Shown here piece by piece: positions 1 to 7,069 of a stretch of DNA of 64,000 nt (positions are counted from its first letter, which is position 1; every line of letters begins with the position of its first letter). The notes beneath the pieces were generated by a model. It ran no database searches. It worked only from the letters and a program-made list of their open reading frames with translations, and was not told where the DNA came from. Source of the stretch: Oceanidesulfovibrio marinus (GTDB lineage: Bacteria > Desulfobacterota > Desulfovibrionia > Desulfovibrionales > Desulfovibrionaceae). The translations under genes and the position numbers were made by a program. The stretch lies in the NCBI RefSeq assembly GCF_013085545.1, contig NZ_CP039543.1, positions 3,007,322 through 3,071,321 on the forward strand, in the 5' to 3' direction.

Positions 1-36
1 GACCACGCCGTTCAGAATAAGCGACAAGATAAGCAT
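1..36 (-). CDS. Branched-chain amino acid-type ABC permease, N-terminal fragment (LivH-like)
   Basis: Only the first 12 codons are inside the window; read on the minus strand from the ATG at 36 they give MLILSLILNGVV, a hydrophobic start typical of LivH-type inner-membrane permeases. It lies directly downstream of a Leu/Ile/Val-type binding protein, where livH normally sits, so the rest of a LivHMGF transporter probably continues beyond the left edge. The identification rests on context more than on these few residues. Confidence 0.6.
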   Translation of the reverse strand, partial: MLILSLILNGVV

Positions 37-54
37 GCAGGCCTCCCTCAGAGG

Positions 55-83
55 GGCCCGGCCGCCCTTGCAGCGGCCGGGCC
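55..83 (-). other. Intercistronic GC-rich hairpin between binding protein and permease
   Basis: A perfect 11-bp inverted repeat (arms 55-65 and 73-83, 7-nt loop) lies between the stop of the binding-protein gene and the ATG of the permease. No T run follows on the minus strand. It is more likely an mRNA-stabilising or partial attenuating hairpin that keeps binding protein in excess over permease than a full terminator. Confidence 0.6.
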
Positions 84-94
84 GTCATTGCGAG

Positions 95-1309
95 TTATTT
101 CTGGGCGCCACAACTTACGTCGACAGGATTTTCCTCCTCGGTCATGTCATATTCAGATGCGTGGTAGGCCTTCTGCACATCCCAAATATTGAGACCCTTG
201 CCTTCAGGATTGGCCTTCACGATGTCCACGGTGCTGAGCACCTGATGCGTCTTGGGGGAAACGTAGCTGGGTTGAGCACGCAGGTTGTTGGTAATCTCAA
301 GACCCTCCATTGCGCAAATCAGCTTTTCCACATCATCAAGACTGCCGGCTTTATTCGCTGCCTCGTTAATCATCATGATTGCGATGTAGCCGTTGTAATT
401 CCCGTTATCCATGACAGGCGCGGCTGCGTCAGGGAACATCTTCTCGAACTTCTTGGATGCGGCTTCCATCTTGGGATTCTCGTTCCAGGACACTTCCACG
501 GCGGCATACGCCTGACGCTCATCCGGATCGAGTGGATACATGTCCACATATTCCATGAGCGTATACACCACCTTCATCTTGTCATAGATCTTATACTCGG
601 CGAGTTGCTTCAGCAGCGCCACGTTGTCGAAGCCGGCACAGGTGATCATCAATACTTCGGCGCCGGAGTTGCGGATCTGCAAAAGCTGGGAGCTGAAATC
701 ACGAGTTCCCAGAGGCACTTTGACCTCGCCCACTTCGGTGGCACCGGTTTTTTCCATCACGTCGCGAGCCCAGCGGGTTCCGGAGTGGCCCCAGGAGTAA
801 TCGTGGGTCAGGTAGAACCACTTTTTGCCCAGATTGTTCGTGGCGTAGGTTGCAGCGGCCCGGCCCAAGGCGGCCATGCTGGCGCCCACGCGGAATTGAT
901 AGTGGTTGGCTTTGGCTGAAGTCAGCTCATCGGAGTTGCCGTTGGTGCAGACGTACAGCACCTTGCGCTCTTCAGCCACGGCGCCGACGGCCATGCCGAC
1001 CGAGGAGCTCACGCCGCCCACGAGGACCTTGACCTGGTCCTTTTCGATAAGGCTGCGGGCGCGTCTTGCCGCGGCATCAGGGTTGCTTTCGGAATCAAGC
1101 ACTTCCAGCTCCACGGTCCTGCCAAGAATCTTGCCTCCCAGATCCTTGAGCGCCATTTCCATGCCTGCACGCTCCAGGGCGCCATGGTCGCCGTAGTTAC
1201 CCGAGACCGGGCTCACCACGCCGATTTTAAACGGCTCTTCAGCCATTGCCTGGGGTGCGACTAACAGTACGCCAAGCAACATCAGACCGACGATCCAAAT
1301 GCGTTTCAT
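95..1309 (-). CDS. Periplasmic substrate-binding protein, Leu/Ile/Val (type I) family
   Basis: This 404-residue protein is exported: residues 1-23 form a signal peptide (basic MKR start, hydrophobic core, cleavage after QAMA). The mature part begins with the family's KIGVVSPVSG strand and continues with the DSESNPDAA helix region of type I periplasmic binding proteins for branched-chain amino acids and related ligands. The ATG at 1309 was chosen because GAGGTAG precedes it and the signal peptide begins there; longer upstream frames have no such support. It is the last complete gene of a LacI-controlled minus-strand operon and is followed by a livH-like start, so it should deliver the operon's substrate to a LivHMGF-type ABC importer. 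The ligand cannot be read from the sequence; these proteins bind amino acids but also aromatic acids, amides and other small carboxylates. Confidence 0.88.
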   Translation of the reverse strand: MKRIWIVGLMLLGVLLVAPQAMAEEPFKIGVVSPVSGNYGDHGALERAGMEMALKDLGGKILGRTVELEVLDSESNPDAAARRARSLIEKDQVKVLVGGVSSSVGMAVGAVAEERKVLYVCTNGNSDELTSAKANHYQFRVGASMAALGRAAATYATNNLGKKWFYLTHDYSWGHSGTRWARDVMEKTGATEVGEVKVPLGTRDFSSQLLQIRNSGAEVLMITCAGFDNVALLKQLAEYKIYDKMKVVYTLMEYVDMYPLDPDERQAYAAVEVSWNENPKMEAASKKFEKMFPDAAAPVMDNGNYNGYIAIMMINEAANKAGSLDDVEKLICAMEGLEITNNLRAQPSYVSPKTHQVLSTVDIVKANPEGKGLNIWDVQKAYHASEYDMTEEENPVDVSCGAQK

Positions 1310-1380
1310 GGAGCTACCTCGTTTTTGTTGAGGGTTAGTGTTCCAAAGTCTCCGACAAACAATTCCCCTTCTTGTTCGGG

Positions 1381-2184
1381 TTAATGCGCTGTCCATCCGC
1401 CATCGACGTACAGCACGGTTCCTGTGACCATGTCCGAGGCCCGGGACGCCAGGAATACCGCGGCTCCGACAAGGTCATCGGTTGTGGCCATTCTTGAAAA
1501 CAGGATGTTCTCGTCCACGTAGGCCTTGAACTCAGGCTCTTCGAACATCGCCTGCGTCAAGGGCGTCAGCAGAAAGGTGGGGGCGAGGGAGTTGACGTTG
1601 ATGTTGTGTTTGGCCCACTCCACCGCAAGCACGCGGGTCATCTGGTCCATGGCCCCCTTGCTGGAACAGTAGGCGCTGCGACGAATGAGCCCTACGCTTC
1701 CTGCTTGCGACGAGATGTTGATGATCTTGCCGCCCTGCTGGGCAATCATGATCCGCCCCACAGCCTGGCAGCAGAAGAAGCTGCCCTTGAGGTTGATGTC
1801 GAGCACCTTGTCCCAGGCCTCTTCGGTCACTTCTTCCGCGATCTGAGGAATGTTGATCCCCGCGCTGTTGACGAGGATGTCGATGCGGCCATACGCCTCG
1901 TTCACCTCGGAGACGCATGCGTTGATGGACGCCGTGTCGGTAACGTCCAGCCTGCTGGACAAGGCCCGCCCCCCCCAGGTGGAGGCGATATCCTCGGCAG
2001 CGCGTTCCACCGCTTCGGCCTGGATGTCGCACAAGGCCACATCCGCGCCGTAGCGGGCCAGAGTTTGTGCGACTGCGAGACCAATGCCCCCTGCAGCGCC
2101 CGTGACCATGGCCACCTTGCCGTCAAGATCGAACTCATAGCCGCGCGGTTTGTCGTTCTGCGCCATGTTGCCCGTGGACCCCAT
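1381..2184 (-). CDS. SDR-family NAD(P)-dependent oxidoreductase
   Basis: A 267-residue classical short-chain dehydrogenase/reductase. It has the TGAAGGIG dinucleotide-binding loop (residues 28-35), the NSAG motif near 106-109, and the catalytic triad with Ser at about 159, Tyr172 and Lys176 (YCSSK). The C-terminal DGG motif is also present. GGAGGT sits just before the ATG at 2184. An Asp (CDIQAEAV) at the end of the second strand suggests a preference for NAD(H). It lies between the LarA-like racemase and the binding-protein gene, so it probably oxidises or reduces a hydroxyl/keto intermediate of the same pathway. The family is too broad to name the substrate. Confidence 0.9.
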   Translation of the reverse strand: MGSTGNMAQNDKPRGYEFDLDGKVAMVTGAAGGIGLAVAQTLARYGADVALCDIQAEAVERAAEDIASTWGGRALSSRLDVTDTASINACVSEVNEAYGRIDILVNSAGINIPQIAEEVTEEAWDKVLDINLKGSFFCCQAVGRIMIAQQGGKIINISSQAGSVGLIRRSAYCSSKGAMDQMTRVLAVEWAKHNINVNSLAPTFLLTPLTQAMFEEPEFKAYVDENILFSRMATTDDLVGAAVFLASRASDMVTGTVLYVDGGWTAH

Positions 2185-2234
2185 CGCTTACCTCCATTAT
2201 TGTATTTTCATATGCTCCGTCGGCGCCGCACACC

Positions 2235-3485
2235 CTACGCAGTGATCACAGGCAAGGTCGAGCCGCCCATGGGCATCACAAGAATGCGTGCATCTTCGCC
2301 ACATTGCGCCACGGCTTCCTGCAAAGCTCCTTCGATGCTGTCCATGGGTTCGAAAAACAAGCTCCTGGCAACGTCCTCGTCCATATCGCTCACGACAAAC
2401 ACCCGCGCCTTGCGCAAGGCCAGGGCTATGGCTGCTGCCTTGTGGCCGCCAAGCTCAAATTTCCTTGCGATATCTTCAATGATTTTTTCGGGAGAGACGG
2501 CGTTGCATATCCAGCGCTCGAAAGTTGCCGAGCCGTAATGCTCGGGGCAGGACGCCACCAGGATGATGCATCCGCCCTCGCGCACGGCGAAGCGCGCGTT
2601 GTCCAGGGCTTTTTGCGCCTGGTACATGTTGATGTCTTTGGGGTAGCCGCCGGCGCTGACCACCACGATGTCGGCAGGCCGCTCCAAAGGAAACTTGTAC
2701 AGAGAGTCGAGGAACGCGCAGCCGGCGCGGTGGGCCTCTACATAATGTCCCGCCACTGCCTTGAGGATTTGCTTGCCCGGGCCGAGCACTACGTTGAAGA
2801 TGAAATCGATGGGCAAAAAGCCATGCACTTCCTCAATATCCGCACGCACGGGATTGCCTTCGATCTTCCCGGTGACCGCGCCGTCCTCCACCATCATCCG
2901 GTGGTTGGCCTGAATGCTGCGGGGCGTGGAGACGCCGGGGAACAACGCTTTGGCCCCTCCGGAGTATCCAGCGAAGTAGTGGTACTCGATGTTGCCCAGG
3001 CAGACCCTGATGTCCGCTTCCACCACAGGACGGTGGATCTCCACCGGCGTGCCACGTGAGGTGACGCCCACTTCCACGCAATCGTCCGCATCTGAATCGA
3101 TGCAACGATACTCGCGCAGGATATCCGGCCCCACCAGGGATTCCATTTCTTCCCAGGTGTGTTTGCGGTGCGACCCTAGGGCGAACACGATGCAGATATC
3201 TTCCTTGCGCACTCCGCCTGCCGCCAGCTCATCCAACACCGGGGGCAGCATCTTCCGGGAGGGGCACGGCCGGGTGATATCGCTGGTCACAATGGCGACG
3301 GTCTTGCCGGGAGCGACCAGCTCGCGCAGACGCGGCGAGCCGATCGGCTGCTCCAGACTGCGGCGCATCTCCTTTTCCTCGTCGCAATCGCCTTGCGCCA
3401 CGGCAGGCATCAGCACCGCCATGATGCGCCCATCTTCCAGCGCGAGGGAAAGTTTCTCCTTGCCTTTCGCCAACACCAAGTCCAT
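2235..3485 (-). CDS. LarA-family nickel-dependent 2-hydroxyacid racemase/epimerase
   Basis: 416 residues, the usual LarA length. LarA enzymes use a nickel-pincer nucleotide cofactor to racemise or epimerise 2-hydroxyacids by hydride transfer. Conserved active-site features are visible: DITRP (Asp69, Arg72), the HxxH pair His106/His109, His169 in EYHY, Lys179 in SGGAK, His195 in NH, and Lys283/Lys292 in the GGYPKDINMYQAQK segment. The start at 3485 is preceded by GGGAGGT at good spacing; an in-frame ATG at 3500 is an alternative. LarA homologs act on lactate, malate, phenyllactate, sugar acids and others, so the substrate is open. LarB/C/E cofactor-synthesis genes are not in the window. Its place in an operon with kinase, phosphorylating dehydrogenase and SDR suggests it equilibrates the stereoisomers of a hydroxyacid growth substrate. 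Confidence 0.85.
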   Translation of the reverse strand: MDLVLAKGKEKLSLALEDGRIMAVLMPAVAQGDCDEEKEMRRSLEQPIGSPRLRELVAPGKTVAIVTSDITRPCPSRKMLPPVLDELAAGGVRKEDICIVFALGSHRKHTWEEMESLVGPDILREYRCIDSDADDCVEVGVTSRGTPVEIHRPVVEADIRVCLGNIEYHYFAGYSGGAKALFPGVSTPRSIQANHRMMVEDGAVTGKIEGNPVRADIEEVHGFLPIDFIFNVVLGPGKQILKAVAGHYVEAHRAGCAFLDSLYKFPLERPADIVVVSAGGYPKDINMYQAQKALDNARFAVREGGCIILVASCPEHYGSATFERWICNAVSPEKIIEDIARKFELGGHKAAAIALALRKARVFVVSDMDEDVARSLFFEPMDSIEGALQEAVAQCGEDARILVMPMGGSTLPVITA

Positions 3486-3544
3486 GTCCCCACCTCCCAT
3501 GAGCGTTTCCTTGTCGCGCTCCCCCATTGCAGGATCGCGCGCTG

Positions 3545-3581
3545 GCCGCGGGTTCCTGCCGAGAAGACAAGAACCCGCGGC
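3545..3581 (-). other. Intercistronic hairpin in the catabolic operon
   Basis: An 11-bp perfect inverted repeat (arms 3545-3555 and 3571-3581, 15-nt loop) lies in the 110-nt gap between the racemase-fold gene and the LarA-like gene. No T run follows on the minus strand. It is the only sizeable gap between these otherwise tight genes, so it may tune the relative expression of the two halves of the operon. Confidence 0.5.
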
Positions 3582-3595
3582 GTTGCACATGGCTG

Positions 3596-4273
3596 CTAGT
3601 CGAGCCCGAGAACGTCTCTGATCTGCTTCACGCCCGTGCGGAAGCTGCACACCACGGGCTTGCCCATGTCTTTGGTCTTCTCCAGAAGCGACATCATGCT
3701 GCCCTGCGCCAGTACGACGGCGTCGTTTTCATCAACAGCCTTCTGGATGGTTTCCATGAGGATTCTGTCGTGCTTGGGCTTGTCGCCTTCTTCCAGCAAG
3801 GCTTCGTACGCACCCTTTGCGAAACAGGAGCTCACGGTGACGTCCGCGCCCATTTCCCTGGCCGTGGTTTCCACAAGGCGCGTGGAGGGGGCGACCGTGG
3901 AAATGGCAGTGGCGACCACGCCCACCTTGCCGCCGCCCTTGAGCGCCTCCTGGATGGCGATGGCGCCCATGGGCTTGTCCACCTTCACGTAGGGGATGGA
4001 GATGAGCTTCGCGGCCACGTCTGCGGCCTCGCCCACCGAGGAGCACTGGTTCAGAATGCATTCGCAGCCTAGAGACTCCAGGAGCACGGCGTACTGGCAG
4101 ATTCGCTTGACAACTCCGGGCGTGGTGCCCGTGTTGGCCAGCACTTCCTTGAGCAGGCTGTCGTCGATGATGTTGACCATCTCGACCTCGGGCAGCATTT
4201 CAGCGAACAGCGCCTTCAGATCTTCAACCGAATACAAGAAGGTGTGGATAACTCCGACTTTACGTTTCGACAT
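3596..4273 (-). CDS. Asp/Glu/hydantoin racemase-fold protein lacking the second catalytic cysteine
   Basis: 225 residues with the two-domain alpha/beta layout of the Asp/Glu/hydantoin racemase superfamily, which also includes maleate isomerase and arylmalonate decarboxylase. The first catalytic-type cysteine is present as Cys77 in NQCSS. Where racemases carry the second cysteine (usually GC followed by T, A or S) this protein has AQGSM (residues 189-193). That argues against a simple two-base racemase and for another reaction of the fold, or a non-catalytic role. The ATG at 4273 follows AGGA and lies 4 nt after the PGK-like gene, so the two are translationally linked. Function unknown; the family call is good. 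Confidence 0.75.
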   Translation of the reverse strand: MSKRKVGVIHTFLYSVEDLKALFAEMLPEVEMVNIIDDSLLKEVLANTGTTPGVVKRICQYAVLLESLGCECILNQCSSVGEAADVAAKLISIPYVKVDKPMGAIAIQEALKGGGKVGVVATAISTVAPSTRLVETTAREMGADVTVSSCFAKGAYEALLEEGDKPKHDRILMETIQKAVDENDAVVLAQGSMMSLLEKTKDMGKPVVCSFRTGVKQIRDVLGLD

Positions 4274-4277
4274 GGTC

Positions 4278-5528
4278 CTATCCTTTACTGTTTTTCGCGT
4301 ATGCCTTTTCCATTGCGGCCAGCAGCGGCATGGTTTTGCCGGAAAGGTACTGCACCATTGCGCCCCCGGCGGTGCAGACATGTCCTATTTTCGACATGTC
4401 GATGAAGGACGCGGCGCAGCTCACGCTGTCCCCGCCACCAATGACCGTGTATCCGGGGGCATTTTGGATGGCTGTGAACAGAGCGCGCGAGCCCCGTTCA
4501 AAAAGCGGATTCTCATACACTCCGGGAGGGCCGTTCACGAAAACGGTTCCCGCTTTGACGATTTTTTCCTCGTAGGCGGCTATGGTCTGCTCGCCGATGT
4601 CGAGCAGATCGGCGTCCAGGGGCAGGTCTCCCACTGCGATTTCATGCCTGGCGCCGTCTTTCTCGTACGCCACGTCCAGCGGAAGATGGATGTAGTCCCC
4701 GTACTTTTCCAACAACTCCAGAGACTGGGGAAGGAATGAGTCGTAGCCACGATCGAGGATATACTTCTCGGCATTGGCGCCCAGGCGCACGCCTTTGGCC
4801 TGCATCATCACCAGACCGGTGACGCCGCAGGTCAGAATGGTCTGGGCCGCACTGCGCGACAGCACTTCGCCCATCATTCCATAGGCATCGGAGATGCGGT
4901 TGCCGCCCAAGAGATAGACAGCTGGTTGCGCAGGTGTTTCGAGCACATGGGAAAGCGCATCCACTTCCGAGAACAACAGCTCGCCCGCCGCTGCAGGCAG
5001 CAGCTCCTGAAAGGCGACCTGGGAAGGGGAGTTGCGGTGCGCCGCCGAGAACGCATCGTTGACATAGGCGTCCGCCAGCGGAGCAAGAGACCTGACAAGA
5101 TAGCAGTTCAGGTACTCCCCGGGCGAGACCTTGAGCGCGAACTCGAATGCGGAGATTTCCTCCGCCAGATAGCGCAGGTTGCCCAGCAGGACTGCCTGCC
5201 CAGGATTCAGGGATTTCACTGCGGCTTGCGCGGCCGGTCCGCAAACGTCGTCAATATAGTCGACCGTGCAGCCCGCGAGCTCGGAAAGGCGCTGCGCATG
5301 CTGCGCCATGGGAATCAGGCCCTTGTAGTCCTGGGAATCTCCCTGGTGGGCGATGATTGCGATCTTCGCGCCCTGGCGCAACAGCCACACAAGAGTTCCA
5401 ACACTCTTGTCGATGCGGTTTGTGTTGCGCAGCTTTCCGGTGTCTGCATCCACCGGGCAATTGATATCCAACCGCAAGATTACGGTTTTGCCCCGGTAGT
5501 CGAAATCCACAAAGGAGTGGATGCGCAT
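4278..5528 (-). CDS. Phosphoglycerate kinase-family protein, archaeal type, altered active site
   Basis: 416 residues and clearly a PGK by fold motifs: LRLDINCPVD (Asp21, Asn23), Arg38, NLRY (Arg119), VNDAF and AHR (Arg165), NGPPGVYE and the GGGDS nucleotide loop. The AHQG motif and overall spacing match archaeal PGKs. Two key positions differ. The arginine of the H(L/Q)GRP loop that helps bind the phosphate of 3-phosphoglycerate is Asp64 (HQGD), and the conserved ATP-site lysine of GGAKV is Arg211 (GGNRI). Together with its place in a LacI-controlled catabolic operon, this suggests an acyl kinase for another carboxylate. The start is taken at 5528, 8 nt after the GAPDH-like stop, with GGAAGTGAG upstream; an ATG at 5546 overlapping the upstream gene is possible. 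Confidence 0.82.
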   Translation of the reverse strand: MRIHSFVDFDYRGKTVILRLDINCPVDADTGKLRNTNRIDKSVGTLVWLLRQGAKIAIIAHQGDSQDYKGLIPMAQHAQRLSELAGCTVDYIDDVCGPAAQAAVKSLNPGQAVLLGNLRYLAEEISAFEFALKVSPGEYLNCYLVRSLAPLADAYVNDAFSAAHRNSPSQVAFQELLPAAAGELLFSEVDALSHVLETPAQPAVYLLGGNRISDAYGMMGEVLSRSAAQTILTCGVTGLVMMQAKGVRLGANAEKYILDRGYDSFLPQSLELLEKYGDYIHLPLDVAYEKDGARHEIAVGDLPLDADLLDIGEQTIAAYEEKIVKAGTVFVNGPPGVYENPLFERGSRALFTAIQNAPGYTVIGGGDSVSCAASFIDMSKIGHVCTAGGAMVQYLSGKTMPLLAAMEKAYAKNSKG

Positions 5529-5536
5529 GTCCTTGC

Positions 5537-6556
5537 TCACTTCCATTTCCCCAAACCAAGATAATCGTTGGTCTTGCCGACGCCTTCGAGCCTGTCGGTC
5601 TGCATCTCCATGGCCGCCCGGACCGCATCCATGGTTTCCGGAATGGTGATGGATTCCTGCGGGATGTTGATGGCGAACATGATGTCTTCGCCGGACTTGA
5701 CCAGCGTGTCCTTCCACAGGGCGATCTCGTACATATCGCTGCGATAGTTGCCGAGATCGCGCGCGTAGCGGAACAGGGAGGCGTTGCCGAGGAACCCTTC
5801 GGCCCTGCTCACGACCCTGATTCTGTCGTGCTTGCGGAACTCCTCTTCAACGGCTTCCAGGGAGACGGACTTCTTGGGGGTCACGCACAGCGTGATGATG
5901 TGGCCATGGGTCACGGGGGTATGGACGAGGATGCCCGTGGCATGGATGTGGGGCATGATGTGCATCAGATCCAGGCATTGATGCGACGGCGCTTCGTCCA
6001 CCATCAGGGCGTTGGTCAGGCCGCGGTGGTAATCGCCAGGGTCGGCCACGCGCCGGATGATGGTGATGGCGACCTTTTCAACGCCGACGCTGCGGTCCAT
6101 GCTGTCAACGGCGCGGATCAGGCCGGTGGTGTTGCAGGAGGTCAGCTTGAGCCATTTCGCGCCTAGCCCCTTCTCATAGTTGGCGTAGCCATGGAAAAAG
6201 ACATCTGCGACGCTGTCGGCTTCGCCGCCCTGGAACACGGCTTTCTTGCCGTGCTTTTCATAGGTCGCCTTGTTCTTGGCGCCTATGCCGCCCGGCGCTG
6301 CATCCAGAATAATATCACTGGCTTCCACCAGCTCTTCAAAGGACCCGGTAACGGGAATGTCCAGAGCCTCGAAGGCGCTGTTATCCATGCTGCCCGAGAA
6401 AAAGGGGTACGGCATGCCGCTTTCCTTCAGGGCGCGCACGGAAAGGGTTGGCCCGACATCGCACACGCCGACAAGTTCCATATCCTCTTGCCGACTGACG
6501 CCGTCAGCGAGCCTCTGTCCGATCACGCCGTATCCAACCACACCTACTTTGACCAT
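5537..6556 (-). CDS. Type II (archaeal) glyceraldehyde-3-phosphate dehydrogenase-family protein
   Basis: 339 residues, the length of archaeal type II GAPDH and unlike the bacterial GapA sequence. It has the N-terminal Rossmann motif GYGVIGQRLADG (residues 8-19), the catalytic SCNTTGL with Cys141, and RRVADP in the substrate pocket. The archaeal SHHGPD motif appears as SHQCLD, so the pocket is not standard. It is the first structural gene of the operon; GGGAGGA precedes the ATG at 6556. Paired with a divergent PGK-like kinase, the two would form an acyl-phosphate/aldehyde interconversion module analogous to 3-phosphoglycerate to GAP. With changes in both partners the real substrate may not be the glycolytic one. 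A plain gluconeogenic GAPDH remains possible. Confidence 0.82.
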   Translation of the reverse strand: MVKVGVVGYGVIGQRLADGVSRQEDMELVGVCDVGPTLSVRALKESGMPYPFFSGSMDNSAFEALDIPVTGSFEELVEASDIILDAAPGGIGAKNKATYEKHGKKAVFQGGEADSVADVFFHGYANYEKGLGAKWLKLTSCNTTGLIRAVDSMDRSVGVEKVAITIIRRVADPGDYHRGLTNALMVDEAPSHQCLDLMHIMPHIHATGILVHTPVTHGHIITLCVTPKKSVSLEAVEEEFRKHDRIRVVSRAEGFLGNASLFRYARDLGNYRSDMYEIALWKDTLVKSGEDIMFAINIPQESITIPETMDAVRAAMEMQTDRLEGVGKTNDYLGLGKWK

Positions 6557-6669
6557 GAAATCCTCCCGAATTGACAAAGGGTTCGAGAAAAGCCCCGCGT
6601 TAATCCCAGGTATGTGCGGAAACGGAGCCGGGCCTCACGCCGTCGGCCATGCGAGGCGGCAACGCCTGA

Positions 6670-6683
6670 TGTAACCGCTTACA
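6670..6683 (-). promoter_or_regulatory. LacI-type operator, copy 1
   Basis: TGTAACCGCTTACA: perfect TGTAA/TTACA arms around a central CpG, the classic LacI/GalR-family operator shape. It lies 114 bp upstream of the GAPDH-like start and is one of three related sites between that gene and the LacI-type regulator. It is the most symmetric copy. Confidence 0.75.
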
Positions 6684-6760
6684 TTGCAAGCCGCAAAAAA
6701 AGCCGGCCACAAAGTCCATCGCAAAACCTGCAAGAAAACAGAGCAGTTCACGGACAAAAT

Positions 6761-6774
6761 GAAAGCGGTTACAT
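6761..6774 (-). promoter_or_regulatory. LacI-type operator, copy 2
   Basis: GAAAGCGGTTACAT on the plus strand, which reads ATGTAACCGCTTTC on the minus strand. It shares the TGTAACCGCTT core with copies 1 and 3 but has a degenerate outer half-site. It lies about 90 bp from copy 1. Confidence 0.6.
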
Positions 6775-6930
6775 TTTCGCATAAAAAAAACCTTTATCCC
6801 CTGCTACTGACAACAATCAGCAACACACTTAAATAGCTACACAAATCGAATCCACAAAATTTCTCCCCCATTTTGGGGGCCAAAACAATTTCCGCGTTCA
6901 TTCTTCTTGCCACATTGTCCTGAGTAAAAA

Positions 6931-6944
6931 TGTATGCGGTTACA
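6931..6944 (-). promoter_or_regulatory. LacI-type operator, copy 3
   Basis: TGTATGCGGTTACA on the plus strand (TGTAACCGCATACA on the minus). It is a near-perfect palindrome matching copies 1 and 2. The wide spacing of the three sites (about 91 and 170 bp) would allow repression by DNA looping, as is common for LacI-family proteins. The rest of the 6557-7069 gap is AT-rich, holds a short CCCCCA/TGGGGG hairpin at 6865-6879, and shows no credible gene. Confidence 0.7.
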
Positions 6945-6991
6945 TTTTGCCAGAAAAAAAGCTGCCGCATGCCTCGTGAATTTTCTTTCTC

Positions 6992-7019
6992 TTTATGTCC
7001 GCTATTACGGCATTGTCAA
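6992..7019 (-). promoter_or_regulatory. Candidate sigma-70-type promoter for the LacI-controlled operon
   Basis: On the minus strand a perfect TTGACA (7019-7014) is followed after 16 nt by CATAAA (6997-6992, 4 of 6 consensus bases). It lies upstream of all three operators, so transcription from it would be blocked by the bound repressor. It would give a leader of about 430 nt, which is long; a second promoter closer to the first gene is possible. Confidence 0.35.
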
Positions 7020-7069
7020 GCTGAAAAATAAAAAAAATGTATTTTGCCGACAACGCCCTGCAACAACAG

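Noticed and set aside
6600-6782. 60-codon open frame in the operator region
   Set aside because: No ribosome site, overlaps two LacI operators, and shows no family resemblance.
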